A stretch of 64,000 bases of DNA, from positions 572,501 to 636,500 of the forward strand of contig NC_019729.1 in the NCBI RefSeq assembly GCF_000317475.1. Reading direction: 5' to 3'. Each line of letters starts with the position of its first letter. Position 1 is the stretch's first letter. Made by a program: the position numbers and the translations under genes. This stretch comes from Oscillatoria nigro-viridis PCC 7112. Its GTDB lineage: Bacteria; Cyanobacteriota; Cyanobacteriia; Cyanobacteriales; Microcoleaceae. The notes below the pieces were generated by a model. That model saw only the letters and a program-made list of their open reading frames with translations, did no database searches and was not told where the DNA came from. Of the stretch, positions 17,238 through 26,810 are shown in pieces.

Positions 17238-20200
17238 ATGCAACTCCGAAAAAAAACACTATTAATCATCGGTGCAGCGCTGATCAGCCTGATTGTGGTT
17301 CTCTATGCCACTGCATCAACTATTTTGCTGCATGATTTTCACAACCTGGAGGCACAGTACGTCCGCCAGGATGTCGCACGGGCTTTGGACGCATTAGATG
17401 ACGACTTGTCGAATTTAGACACCAGCGCCCAAGATTACGCCGAGTGGGACGATACTTACTCTTTCGTCGAAACACGGAACAAAAATTTTGTCAAGTCAAA
17501 TTTCGTCGATTCGACATTTATTTACTTGAGACTAAACTTATTGGTGCTGCTTGACTCCAACGGTAAGACGATCTTCAGCAAAGGTTTCGACCTTAAATCC
17601 CAAACCGAAATCCCGATTCCCGAAAGCTTAAAACAGCACTTGATCGAGGCGCTACTAGACTCACCGACAGTCGATGGCGATCGCCGGGCCGCCAAAACAG
17701 GCGTCCTCACCCTGCCAGAAGCCAGGCTGCTGATTGCCTCCAAGCCCATCTTCAACAGCAACGCCCAAGGCCCGTCGCGGGGGACGCTGATCTTGGGACG
17801 CTACCTCGACAGCAGCGAAATCGGTTTGCTTTCAGAACTGACTCACCTGTCAGTGGATTTTAGATTGCCGAGTTTGGATTTTAAAGTGGGAGCCGCGAAC
17901 TACTTCGGGCACAGCGCCAAGGCGATGGCTCGCTCTAGGCAGGAGTTGGAAAATGTCAAACTCAAAATTTCCAACCTCAAATCAGCAGAAATTTTAGTCG
18001 AGCCACTCAGCGACACCTTAGTCGCAGGATACGCCCTGATTCGCGACATCCACGGCAACCTAGCGTTGCTGCTGCGAGTAGAGACAGATCGCATCATCTA
18101 CGGCCAAGGTCAGGCGACCTTGGAGCTGTTTACCTTATCAATACTGGCAGTAGGTTTAATATTTAGCGCCATCGCCCTGCTGTTGCTAGAAAGATTAGTC
18201 TTAGCGAGATTGGCTTCCTTGAGCACCAGCGTCAGCAACATCGCAGCCAACGGCGACCCAAGCTTGAGAGTTCATATGGCCGGAGCAGATGAACTCGCAA
18301 GCTTGGCCGACGGCATCAACCGAATGCTAGAAGCATTGGGCAATTCTCAAGTCGAACGCAATGAAAGCGAAGACCGCTATCGGTTGATGGCCGAAAACTC
18401 AACCGACATGATCACCAGACACGACCCCAAAGGCGTGTTTGTTTACGTCTCGCCCGCGAGCCGGGCTTTGCTGGGATACGAACCTTCGGAACTCATCGGC
18501 CGCGTCCCCAAGGATTATTTTCACCCCGACGATTTAGAAACCATTGCCAAAGCTCACTGGAAAGTCCTGGCGCTCCCAGTTACTTACACCGTCAGCTACC
18601 GCATCCGCCGCAAAGACGGCAAATACATTTGGTTTGAAACCACCGGCCGCACGATCGGCGATCCCCAAACCGGCGAAGTCCAAGAAATTATCGGCATTTC
18701 CCGCGACATCAGCGTGCGGAAACAAACAGAACAAGAACTGCGAGAAAGCGAAGCTGCAATCAAAGCTTTGTACCAAGTGACTTCGGCTCCCCGTACAGAC
18801 CCGCTCAACCACCTCTCTACATTTGATTTGCGCCTCCAAGAACTGCTGGCAATGGGATGTCGGCATTTAGGGCTGTCGGTGGGAATTTTGTCCTGCATTC
18901 AAGGTGACAACTATCAAATAAGGGCTGTGGAGTGTCCCGACGGGTCGATCGTCAAAGACCAAATCTACGATCTGGAAAAAACTTTCTGCGTCGCTACGGC
19001 AATGGCAAAAGAACCGATTTACTTTGAGTCGGTGCGATTTTCGGGTTTGTCCTTCAACACGGACGATCGAGCTTTCCCCATCGAAGCTTACATGGGCATT
19101 CCCGTCACGGTGGCAGGTGAAGTTTACGGCACTCTGTGCTTCTTTTCTCCGACTCCTGTGACAGAACCGTTCCGAGCTGTAGACAGAGAGTTGATGAAAC
19201 TGATGGCTCAGTGGGTGGGAAGCGAACTCGAACGCCAGCAAACCGACGTAGATTTGGCAAAAGCTCGCGATCAAGCACTGGCGGCTACTAGAGCCAAAAG
19301 CGAGTTTTTAGCCACCATGAGCCACGAAATTCGCACTCCGATGAATGGAGTCATCGGCATGACCGGTTTGCTGCTGGATACCCCCTTAACTCGCGAACAG
19401 CGCGATTTTGTAGAAACTATCCGCAGCAGCGGCGATGCCTTGCTGACGCTGATCAACGATATTCTAGATTTCTCGAAAATTGAGTCGGGCAAATTGGACT
19501 TGGAGGAACATCCGTTTGACATCCGCACTTGCATTGAGGAATCTCTAGACTTGGTAGCTGCCAAGGCGGCAGAAAAAAAACTGGAAGTGGGTTACTTGAT
19601 CGATCGTACAGTACCCGCAACGGCGATCGGCGATAGCACCCGCTTGAGGCAAATTTTAATCAACTTGCTCAGTAATGCTGTTAAATTTACCGACGCGGGA
19701 GAAGTGGTGGTTTCGGTGACGGCCAAAAAGATTTCAGTGCCGGCGGCCAACTCTAAAGAACCGCCATTAATTGCTGGCGAACCGCTAGCAATTAACCCAG
19801 CATACGAAATACAATTTGCGGTCAAAGATACCGGTATAGGCATTCCGAGCGATCGCATGGATCGGCTATTTAAATCTTTCAGCCAGGTTGATTCTTCAAC
19901 GAGCCGGCAGTACGGCGGTACCGGATTGGGTTTGGCAATTAGCAAGCGTTTGGCCGAAATGATGGGCGGCCGGATGTGGGTGGAAAGTATGGGTAATCTG
20001 GCGGGCAAACCTCCCGCAGATTTTAAATCGGCAGTTTTAGATTTGGGATGGGCAGAATCTTGCGAAATTGCCGAAAAAAATGGCTATGCCAAATCTGTAC
20101 TGAGCAACAAGCCGATCGGCCAAAATACGAAATCCGTTGGCTCTACTTTTTATTTTAGTACGATCGTGTCTGGCTGCAACAGTTCCTTACCAGTTAACTT

Positions 20201-21836
20201 GAGCAATTCTCAACCTGAATTAGCTGGCAAGAGAGTGTTAATTGTCGATGACAATGCTACCAACCGGAGAATTTTGACTCTCCAAGCTCAGTCTTGGGGA
20301 ATGGTAGCTAGGGCTTCAGCTTCGGCTCGTTTGGCTTTAGATTGGTTGGCTGCTAAAGAGATGTTTGACTTGGCAGTTTTGGATATGCAAATGCCGGAAA
20401 TGGACGGGTTGGCTTTAGCGGCGCAAATTCGCCAGTATCCTGATTGCGAAAAGTTGCCGTTAGTGATGCTAACTTCGATCGGCAGGCAAGAAATTAACTC
20501 TCCTGCTATGGAGATGGATTTTGCTGCTTTTTTGAATAAACCCATCAAACAATCTCAGCTTTACAATGTTTTAATCAATATTTTTGGAGAACAGACAACT
20601 GAATTTAAAGGGCAGCGCACCAGCGGGCCTTTCTTGCAAACCATACCCGTGCTGGCCGAGAACTTACCCCTGCGGATTCTGTTGGCGGACGATCATTTGG
20701 TGAATCAGAAGGTGGCTTTGCAAATTTTACAGCGGATGGGGTATCGCGCGGATGTGGCGGGAAACGGTATCGAAGTGCTCGAAGCTTTGCGCCGCCAGCC
20801 TTACGATGTGGTGCTGATGGATGTGCAAATGCCGGAAATGGACGGACTCGAAACTACCCGCCGCATCCGCGAGCAATTTTCAGCAGATTTAACTTTAGAA
20901 AATCACACGGGAGAATCAGAAGTTTCCGCAACAGATGAGCAATCTCCAAATCGAAAATCGAAAATCGAAAATCGAAAATCGACAGACGAGGAATCTCACA
21001 ATCGAAAATCAAAAATCGAAAATCGAAAATCGACAGACGAGGAATCTCACAATCGAAAATCGAAAATCGAAAATCGAAAATCGACTGAGGAATCTCACAA
21101 TCGAAAATCGAAAATCGAAAATCGAAAATCGACGAGGCCTTGGATTGTGGCGATGACGGCAAATGCGATGCAGGGCGATCGCGAAGAGTGTATGGCTGCG
21201 GGGATGGACGACTATTTGAGCAAGCCGATCGCAATTGAGCAGTTGGTGCGAGCTTTGATCGCTTGTAAAACTCGATCGAACTCCGCATTCGATCGTCTGC
21301 AGCCGATCGTTTGTTTGGATGCCCCGGCGGAACAGATCGAAGAAACGAGTGAATTACAAGTGCGATCGAATGTGGCTGTTGCGGGAAATCCACAACTGAC
21401 AATTCCCAATTCGCCCGCAGTCGTCGATTGTGCTGCATCAAATCTCGATCGGGCTTTGTCACACAGCCACGATTCCTTGAGTCCCAAGATTATAGAGGGA
21501 CTGCGAGAAGTGGAAGCTTTGGACGAGGCGATCGAGATTTACCTCGAAACAGCTCCCGAACTGCTGCGAGGCATCTCTATGGCTCTGTGCAACGCCGATC
21601 CGCTGGCTTTGCGGCGATCGGCTCACTCTTTAAAGTCGATTAGCGGTACTCTCGGTGCTTTTCGCTTGTTTGAGCTGTGCGAGGAACTCGAAATCATGGG
21701 CCGCATGGGAACAAATGCTAACCAGCCTTTACCCGATCCGGCCTGCGCGCTTTTAGAACAGCTTGAGGCGGAATATCAAAGAGTCGAAGCGGCGTTAAAA
21801 ATAGAAATGCAGTACAGCGAAACAAGGACAGAATAA
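17238..21836 (+). CDS. Hybrid sensor histidine kinase (CHASE4-HAMP-PAS-GAF-HisKA-HATPase-REC-REC-Hpt)
   Basis: 1532 residues. A TM helix (about 7-29) is followed by a periplasmic CHASE4-like sensor (DDDLSNLDTSAQDYAEWDDT), a second TM (about 297-320), HAMP, PAS (about 378-500) and GAF (about 520-665). HisKA carries the phospho-acceptor His696 in ATMSHEIRTPMNG. The ATPase domain has N, G1 and G2 boxes (LLSNAVKFTD, DTGIGIPSDRM, GGTGLGLAIS). Receiver 1 has LIVDDN with LAVLDMQMPEMDG. Receiver 2 has LLADDH with VLMDVQMPEMDG and the conserved Lys in DDYLSKPI. The C-terminal Hpt has SAHSLKSISGTLGA. The signal would pass His696, receiver Asp, Hpt His and then an unknown response regulator. Receiver 2 is split by about 65 residues of tandem repeat (NRKSKIENRKSTDEESH units) between its phospho-acceptor half and its C-terminal half. 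Confidence 0.9.
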   Translation: MQLRKKTLLIIGAALISLIVVLYATASTILLHDFHNLEAQYVRQDVARALDALDDDLSNLDTSAQDYAEWDDTYSFVETRNKNFVKSNFVDSTFIYLRLNLLVLLDSNGKTIFSKGFDLKSQTEIPIPESLKQHLIEALLDSPTVDGDRRAAKTGVLTLPEARLLIASKPIFNSNAQGPSRGTLILGRYLDSSEIGLLSELTHLSVDFRLPSLDFKVGAANYFGHSAKAMARSRQELENVKLKISNLKSAEILVEPLSDTLVAGYALIRDIHGNLALLLRVETDRIIYGQGQATLELFTLSILAVGLIFSAIALLLLERLVLARLASLSTSVSNIAANGDPSLRVHMAGADELASLADGINRMLEALGNSQVERNESEDRYRLMAENSTDMITRHDPKGVFVYVSPASRALLGYEPSELIGRVPKDYFHPDDLETIAKAHWKVLALPVTYTVSYRIRRKDGKYIWFETTGRTIGDPQTGEVQEIIGISRDISVRKQTEQELRESEAAIKALYQVTSAPRTDPLNHLSTFDLRLQELLAMGCRHLGLSVGILSCIQGDNYQIRAVECPDGSIVKDQIYDLEKTFCVATAMAKEPIYFESVRFSGLSFNTDDRAFPIEAYMGIPVTVAGEVYGTLCFFSPTPVTEPFRAVDRELMKLMAQWVGSELERQQTDVDLAKARDQALAATRAKSEFLATMSHEIRTPMNGVIGMTGLLLDTPLTREQRDFVETIRSSGDALLTLINDILDFSKIESGKLDLEEHPFDIRTCIEESLDLVAAKAAEKKLEVGYLIDRTVPATAIGDSTRLRQILINLLSNAVKFTDAGEVVVSVTAKKISVPAANSKEPPLIAGEPLAINPAYEIQFAVKDTGIGIPSDRMDRLFKSFSQVDSSTSRQYGGTGLGLAISKRLAEMMGGRMWVESMGNLAGKPPADFKSAVLDLGWAESCEIAEKNGYAKSVLSNKPIGQNTKSVGSTFYFSTIVSGCNSSLPVNLSNSQPELAGKRVLIVDDNATNRRILTLQAQSWGMVARASASARLALDWLAAKEMFDLAVLDMQMPEMDGLALAAQIRQYPDCEKLPLVMLTSIGRQEINSPAMEMDFAAFLNKPIKQSQLYNVLINIFGEQTTEFKGQRTSGPFLQTIPVLAENLPLRILLADDHLVNQKVALQILQRMGYRADVAGNGIEVLEALRRQPYDVVLMDVQMPEMDGLETTRRIREQFSADLTLENHTGESEVSATDEQSPNRKSKIENRKSTDEESHNRKSKIENRKSTDEESHNRKSKIENRKSTEESHNRKSKIENRKSTRPWIVAMTANAMQGDREECMAAGMDDYLSKPIAIEQLVRALIACKTRSNSAFDRLQPIVCLDAPAEQIEETSELQVRSNVAVAGNPQLTIPNSPAVVDCAASNLDRALSHSHDSLSPKIIEGLREVEALDEAIEIYLETAPELLRGISMALCNADPLALRRSAHSLKSISGTLGAFRLFELCEELEIMGRMGTNANQPLPDPACALLEQLEAEYQRVEAALKIEMQYSETRTE
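20944..21133 (+). repeat. Heptamer-based tandem repeat inside the kinase gene
   Basis: Four copies of a 51-base unit (the last 48). Each contains four to five GAAAATC heptamers followed by GACAGACGAGGAATCTCACA-like sequence. It reads in frame as NRKSKIENRKSTDEESH and similar. The units are almost identical, so the expansion is recent. The same kind of 7-nt repeat is otherwise intergenic in this window. Confidence 0.9.
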
Positions 21837-21963
21837 TTAACAGGTGATCGGCCCGGGCACATCTAAATTTTACAGTTAAGTTTGATGAACTTCTTGTGGG
21901 GTGTCCCGCCAGCCCAAAAATAGAATCTAGAGGCCCAACAGCTTAACTAACTATTCTTAGTCG

Positions 21964-22026
21964 GTGGGGGCGGGTTTTTGAGATGGTTTGTTTTAGACAG
22001 TGATGGTTGATAAAACCCGCCCCCAC
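21964..22026. repeat. REP-like hairpin copy A (GTGGGGGCGGGTTTT)
   Basis: A perfect 15-bp inverted repeat, GTGGGGGCGGGTTTT (21964-21978) and AAAACCCGCCCCCAC (22012-22026), with a 33-base AT-rich loop. It belongs to the same family as the copies at 32845, 33559, 33691, 33784, 34532, 34662 and 60924. It lies between the convergent kinase and WYL genes. Confidence 0.85.
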
Positions 22027-22028
22027 GA

Positions 22029-23207
22029 TTACAAGCTGTAGCGATCGGCTAAATCTCTGGCCGCTTGTCGGTGTTTTTCTACCAAACTCGGCGGGGAAAG
22101 CACTTGAGCGCTATCCATATATCTGTTCACCCACAGACTAAATTCGTTCAAGGAGCGATCGGGCAAATCGATCTGATAATCCACATAAAGCATTTTGCCA
22201 AAACTATCCCTCGGGCCTTCTTTAATCTTTTGTCGCGGATGCCGCCGATCGCCCTCTAATATAAATCCCACTACTTTCTCAAAAAATCGCACTTTCACTT
22301 TTTCTAACTTCAGTTGACCCTGCAATTCTGCCTGCTGTTGCTCTGGCTTACCCAAGAACAGTCCCCAGCCGTTTTTTAACAACTTTTGAGCGATTTTCAA
22401 ACGGTGTTCCTGTACGGCTAAACCGCGCCCTTCTACATCGATAATTTCGCAGCAGTCACTAAAGCGATTCACCCGTTCTACGCTCAAATGCCCGTTGTCG
22501 CAAGATTCGCAAATCATGTACCAGGCGATATCGTGATAGATCAGTTGCAGGGGCCAAATTCGCCGGAAACCGACTTTGCCTTTACCGTAATAATCATCTT
22601 GACGGTAAAGTTCGATCGCCTGGCCTCGAACAATGGCTGTTTCTACGATATCTAGTTTGTGAAATAGGGTATTGCGATATTCTTGGCGATCGAGCATTTC
22701 TACAGGATCGGTGTAAATAATCGCACGATTTAGTTGTTCGCGAACGGGATAGAACAATTGACCTTTGAGCTCGATATCCAATCCGCGCAACAGTTTAGTG
22801 AGTTTTTCGCAAATTTTGCGGGCTTGGGGATTTCCCTGATATTTGGCTTGAGATGCTATTGCTTGAAATGCGAATAGTAGTTCTTCGCGATTCATTGCGC
22901 CGGTACCGAGATAGTAGCCGAAGCGATACATTCGTTTGTCGAGGATTCCGTAGTGACGCAAAGTTTCTAAGTCTTTGCGAATTGTGGGAGTGGCGGGATA
23001 GTTTTCCGGAAATTCGATGTTGAATTCGGCGGCAATTTTCTGTAATTGAGATTGAACTTCTAGCAAGGCATCGTGATATTTAGTGTCGGATGTTTCGGTT
23101 TCAGAGTGTCCGATTCCGGGATGGTTTACTAATGTGGCGATGAGGAGCATGATGCGATCGAACGTCAGTTTGTCTGCATAGGGGTGAGGGGTCGGTTTTT
23201 TTGCCAT
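22029..23207 (-). CDS. WYL-domain regulator next to the CRISPR-Cas operon
   Basis: 392 residues. The N-terminal part looks like a winged-helix DNA-binding domain (YPATPTIRKDLETLRHYGIL). The C-terminal half holds the WYL-type ligand-binding domain (IWPLQLIYHDIAWYMICESC, then HLSVERVNRFSDC) and a WCX-like extension (RRHPRQKIKEGP). WYL regulators commonly sit beside CRISPR and other defence genes and repress or activate them in response to nucleotide-type ligands. This gene is divergent from the cas10 operon with a 245-base space between the starts, so it probably controls that operon. The ligand and the direction of control are not visible. Confidence 0.82.
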   Translation of the reverse strand: MAKKPTPHPYADKLTFDRIMLLIATLVNHPGIGHSETETSDTKYHDALLEVQSQLQKIAAEFNIEFPENYPATPTIRKDLETLRHYGILDKRMYRFGYYLGTGAMNREELLFAFQAIASQAKYQGNPQARKICEKLTKLLRGLDIELKGQLFYPVREQLNRAIIYTDPVEMLDRQEYRNTLFHKLDIVETAIVRGQAIELYRQDDYYGKGKVGFRRIWPLQLIYHDIAWYMICESCDNGHLSVERVNRFSDCCEIIDVEGRGLAVQEHRLKIAQKLLKNGWGLFLGKPEQQQAELQGQLKLEKVKVRFFEKVVGFILEGDRRHPRQKIKEGPRDSFGKMLYVDYQIDLPDRSLNEFSLWVNRYMDSAQVLSPPSLVEKHRQAARDLADRYSL

Positions 23208-23452
23208 GAGGGGTGTATGGGGTAACTTACGGAAAAGTCAAGTAAAAGACAATATTGACATAAAAATATATAAATGTCTGAAAAGCTTTATTTAGCTAGC
23301 TGTAGGTTTCGCAATAAGTTTGATAAATATTGTGAATTTGGAGCGCTGAGGCAGGCTCGACTGATATAGTAAGTTGAGTCGGACTTAAGCAGTTGCCTAC
23401 TTGGGACGCAGCAGCACTCCGGTGGGCATGGCCCGCCTTACAAATTGAATCT
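23208..23452. promoter_or_regulatory. Divergent control region, WYL gene / cas10 operon
   Basis: The space between the divergent starts is AT-rich on the WYL side (23245-23290). It should hold both promoters and any WYL-regulator operator. No clear dyad or consensus promoter could be singled out by eye. Confidence 0.4.
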
Positions 23453-25012
23453 ATGTCTGAATACACTGCGATTAGTTTTGCGCCAGTTCAAGGTTTTATC
23501 GAGAAATCCCGCAAACTCCGAGATTTATTTGGGGCTTCACTGATTCTGTCTTATCTGAGTTACAAGCTAGTACAGCAAGCCGAAAAATCAGGTTTAAATG
23601 TCATTTCTCCCGGTTCCCCGAACATCCAGAAAGGAATGCCCAATCGAATCCTTCTGAAAGGGAAAGGGGAATTTTCCAGGAATGACGTGACAAATACCCT
23701 TCAGAAGTCATGGCAAGAAATATTAAATGAATGTCGAGTTTGGATAGAACGAGAAGTACCTCCTAAAGAAGAATACTTTTGGCAGCAAGAGTGGATGCGA
23801 TGGGGTTTGTACACTTGGGAGATATTTTGGGGACACGGAGATTCGATAGAATCTGCGATGAAGAATCTAGAAACTCGCAAATTGCGTCGTGATTGGACGG
23901 CAATTAACTGGATTGGCGACAGTTCGAGTTTGACTGGCACGGATGCGATCGCCTGGCCGCGTTTAGGTTTAGAACATCGAGAACCAGGGCGGCAGCTATC
24001 CCATACAGAAAAAGCTGAACTTAAGGATTTCTATCAACGTCTTTCCTGTGTCTTAGAAAATCTTCCGCCAGATGGCGAACCCGAAGGAAAATTTCTTGCA
24101 CCTAATGAAAGATTGAGCATTCCTGAGTTAGTTAAGCGGTTAGTTACTCGCGACGAAGATATTGCCAGAAACATTGGGATATCTCCGCTTGAAGCAGGAT
24201 TTAGCGACATTATTCGTGAACCAGAACACTGGACTGGTTGGTTTATGGGAGATGGCGATAAAGTTGGCAAAAAACTTCAGGAAATTGCTCAAAAAGAAGG
24301 AGATGAAGGTCTAAACAAGTTCAGCGAGGCCATGCGGGCTTGGGGAGAAAATTTTATCAAGAATTTCCCCAAAGACCAAGGGCGGATTGTTTATGCCGGC
24401 GGTGACGACTTCCTTGGGGTAATTTACAGCAGCCAACGCGAAAATCCCCCAGAACCTATAGAGGCATTAGAATGGTTAATGGGATTGTCCGATGAATGGA
24501 AAAAGCACGGACAGGATATTAACCTAAGTGTTGGTTTTGTTTGGGCTGGTCATAGGGTGCCGCAGCGAGATATTCTTCAACACTGTCGAGAAGCCGAAAA
24601 ACGGGCGAAAAGTTTGGGGCGCGATCGCGTTACAATTCGAGTAGTTTTTAACAGCGGTCAATACGTGCAGTGGACTTGTCCTTGGGATTATTTGCACATT
24701 CTCAAACAATACAAAGACCGGGACGGCAAAAGCTGGTATCAAAAGCCGAACTGGAGTCATGTTTACAAAGATTTAGCTCATCTCAAAAATCGTCATGCTA
24801 TTAGTTTTAATCCCCAGGAAAACAGCCCCAACGATGAATTAGCTTTAGCTATTTTTCAACTTTACTTTCAAGACGAGAAGAACTTAGAAAAAAACTGGAA
24901 GCACATCGTCGGCGATTACCCAAATCCAGAACAATCCAAACAAATTATTTACTGGATTAGTGACCTAATAAATGTGGGATGGCAGCTATGTTCAAATATC
25001 TCATCACTATAA
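23453..25012 (+). CDS. cmr2: Type III-B Cas10/Cmr2, lacking the HD domain
   Basis: 519 residues from the ATG at 23453. The reading frame is open upstream to a TTG at 23393, but the conserved protein begins at MSEYTAISFAPVQGFIEKSR. The first palm subdomain follows (KLRDLFGASLILSYLS). The second palm holds FMGDGDKVGKK and the cyclase motif VYAGGDDFLG (GGDD, residues 316-319), so cyclic oligoadenylate synthesis should be possible. Usual Cmr2 proteins are 800-1000 residues and start with an HD nuclease. Here no HD domain, nor room for one, is present, and no CXXC zinc finger is visible. It is the large subunit of the effector complex and the first gene of an overlapping operon. Confidence 0.87.
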   Translation: MSEYTAISFAPVQGFIEKSRKLRDLFGASLILSYLSYKLVQQAEKSGLNVISPGSPNIQKGMPNRILLKGKGEFSRNDVTNTLQKSWQEILNECRVWIEREVPPKEEYFWQQEWMRWGLYTWEIFWGHGDSIESAMKNLETRKLRRDWTAINWIGDSSSLTGTDAIAWPRLGLEHREPGRQLSHTEKAELKDFYQRLSCVLENLPPDGEPEGKFLAPNERLSIPELVKRLVTRDEDIARNIGISPLEAGFSDIIREPEHWTGWFMGDGDKVGKKLQEIAQKEGDEGLNKFSEAMRAWGENFIKNFPKDQGRIVYAGGDDFLGVIYSSQRENPPEPIEALEWLMGLSDEWKKHGQDINLSVGFVWAGHRVPQRDILQHCREAEKRAKSLGRDRVTIRVVFNSGQYVQWTCPWDYLHILKQYKDRDGKSWYQKPNWSHVYKDLAHLKNRHAISFNPQENSPNDELALAIFQLYFQDEKNLEKNWKHIVGDYPNPEQSKQIIYWISDLINVGWQLCSNISSL

Positions 25013-25974
25013 GTCCTTTAGGATTTATGTACGGGAGTTCTGGCGGATTTTTATCGCCCGAAAATCTAGTCGGACGTTCTGGGGCAAAATTCCCCCCAGA
25101 AGCAGCTACTCTCTCTGGTCTATTTTTCAGCACCAACAAAGTTAAGTCCTATATTTCTCCAAAAGAACTTAGTGATAATTTGTGTGTCGCTGGCCCATTC
25201 TGGGCAAAATCAGACGCTCCTGAATACTTTTACGTCCCCATTCCTTGGCACAAAATTATTTCTAAAAAAGGCGTGGATGAATGGAAAATGAAATCGGGGA
25301 AATGGCATCGCGAATCAGAAGATTTAGATCCTGAGTATAGTTGGCAAACCGTTAATTCTTGGGTAAATAAGACTGCTGCTATTAAGAAAAATGACGATGT
25401 TGCCGATATTCCTTGGAAATACGTCCCTATCTTGCACCCCAAAACAAAAGATGACGAACGCTGTACTTTAGCAGAAGATGGTTTGTTTTTAGAAAATTCC
25501 GTGCAGATGGATGATGAATTTTGTCTAGTTTATCTCTCAACTCATCCTTTAGCAGATGGTTGGTATCGCTTTGGTGGCGAAAATCATTTAGTAGAAATCA
25601 AGAGTGTTTTACTGGATGAGGACAGTCCAATTGTCAAACTTTTACGCCAACCAATTCAGCGCTCATTTGCTTTGATAACACCGGGAGTTTGGGGCTCTAA
25701 CAAGTTTTCATACCGCTATCCCAAAAATGAATATTTTTCCCAAAAACGACCGGAGATGCTCACAGATAAACCCATTTCCTATCGCTACCGCGCGAAAGGA
25801 CAAATGGGACGGGGACGCTATGCAGTTCCTCCCGGAACAGTCTATCTTCTCAGAGAACCTTTAGATAAAACTTGGTGGGAATTTCCCGAAAATTGGTTTC
25901 CCAAAGAAGGTTTTAGCCTGAAACAAGTTGGATGCGGTTTGTGTTTGCCCATTGAAATTCAAGGAGTTGAATAA
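24988..25974 (+). CDS. cmr3: Type III-B RAMP protein Cmr3
   Basis: About 328 residues (ATG at 24988; an upstream ATG at 24979 is less likely). It begins MFKYLITISPLGFMYGSSGG, then FLSPENLVGRSGAKFPPEAA, the hallmark N-terminus of Cmr3 with the phrase FPP.AATLSG. The C-terminus has the glycine-rich RAMP loop (GQMGRGRYAVPPGTVYLLRE and QVGCGLCLPIEI). Cmr3 binds Cas10 and caps the 5' tag of the crRNA. The start overlaps the cas10 end by 25 bases, so translation is probably coupled. Confidence 0.85.
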   Translation: MFKYLITISPLGFMYGSSGGFLSPENLVGRSGAKFPPEAATLSGLFFSTNKVKSYISPKELSDNLCVAGPFWAKSDAPEYFYVPIPWHKIISKKGVDEWKMKSGKWHRESEDLDPEYSWQTVNSWVNKTAAIKKNDDVADIPWKYVPILHPKTKDDERCTLAEDGLFLENSVQMDDEFCLVYLSTHPLADGWYRFGGENHLVEIKSVLLDEDSPIVKLLRQPIQRSFALITPGVWGSNKFSYRYPKNEYFSQKRPEMLTDKPISYRYRAKGQMGRGRYAVPPGTVYLLREPLDKTWWEFPENWFPKEGFSLKQVGCGLCLPIEIQGVE

Positions 25975-26807
25975 TGTACAAAAAAGCTTACGGTATTATT
26001 GAAACCCTTGCTCCTGTTCATGTGGGAGCAACGGCTGGTGAAGAAAGCGGCAACTTAAACTTAATTTGCCGCGACCAGTTTACTCAAACTGGCATTATTC
26101 CCGGTAGTTCGATTCGGGGAAGATTGCGATCGGAAATCCGCCGTAGTCTGGGAGAAGCTGAAGCTAATAAATGGTACGGTCAGGAAGCCGAATCTGGGAA
26201 ACCAGACAGTACCACTGAGTCTGTAGTTAAGTTTGAATATGCTTCGCTGCTGTGGTTGCCAGTATTTTGTCCCGGTCAACCAATTGTTTGGGTAACTTGC
26301 CCTCGTTTGCTGAAACGCTATCAGCGAATTGCTGGAGATTATGTCAAGCTAAAAGATGGTACATCTCTCAAATCCGCTAAACCTCCAGCTAATTATACAG
26401 GTTCTCAAACCTTAAAAGCTCTCGACATAAATGGCAAACCAAAGCTATTTTTTAACTTTGGCTTTTTAACTGTTGAGAAAACTCAGGATTTGTCTGCTTG
26501 GTTTCCTTTAGGAGAGGAATTGCCAGCCGTTGTTGTGGCTGACGATGAAATTGCCATGATTCACGATATGGCCTTATATCGTCAGAGTCGAGTTGCCTTA
26601 GACAAAGAGGAAAAAAAGGCTAAAAAAGGAGCTTTTTTTAATACAGAAGCTTTGCCAGAAGGCACAATTTTAGTATTTCCGATCGCCCTCAAGGAAAACC
26701 AAGAGACATGGCAACCTTTTGGCGCGTCTACTGGCACAGATATTTATCTCGGCGGTTTAGAATCAATTGGTTTCGGTCACTGCTATCTAACCTTAAAGGA
26801 GGTATAA
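25974..26807 (+). CDS. cmr4: Type III-B backbone RAMP protein Cmr4
   Basis: 277 residues, the repeated backbone (Cas7-type) subunit. The N-terminal RAMP features are IIETLAPVHVGA and GIIPGSSIRGRLRSEI; the C-terminal G-rich loop is GLESIGFGHCYLTL. Cmr4 wraps the crRNA and normally cuts target RNA every 6 nt with an Asp located just before the IPGSS motif. Here that segment reads EESGNLNLICRDQFTQTG (residues 23-40), where the expected Asp seems to be Asn or Leu, so cleavage may be lost. The start overlaps the cmr3 stop (TAATG). Confidence 0.83.
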   Translation: MYKKAYGIIETLAPVHVGATAGEESGNLNLICRDQFTQTGIIPGSSIRGRLRSEIRRSLGEAEANKWYGQEAESGKPDSTTESVVKFEYASLLWLPVFCPGQPIVWVTCPRLLKRYQRIAGDYVKLKDGTSLKSAKPPANYTGSQTLKALDINGKPKLFFNFGFLTVEKTQDLSAWFPLGEELPAVVVADDEIAMIHDMALYRQSRVALDKEEKKAKKGAFFNTEALPEGTILVFPIALKENQETWQPFGASTGTDIYLGGLESIGFGHCYLTLKEV

Positions 26808-26810
26808 TTT

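Noticed and set aside
23393..23452. TTG start for Cas10 that would add 20 residues
   Set aside because: The ATG at 23453 begins exactly at the conserved Cmr2 N-terminus; the extension has no family resemblance.
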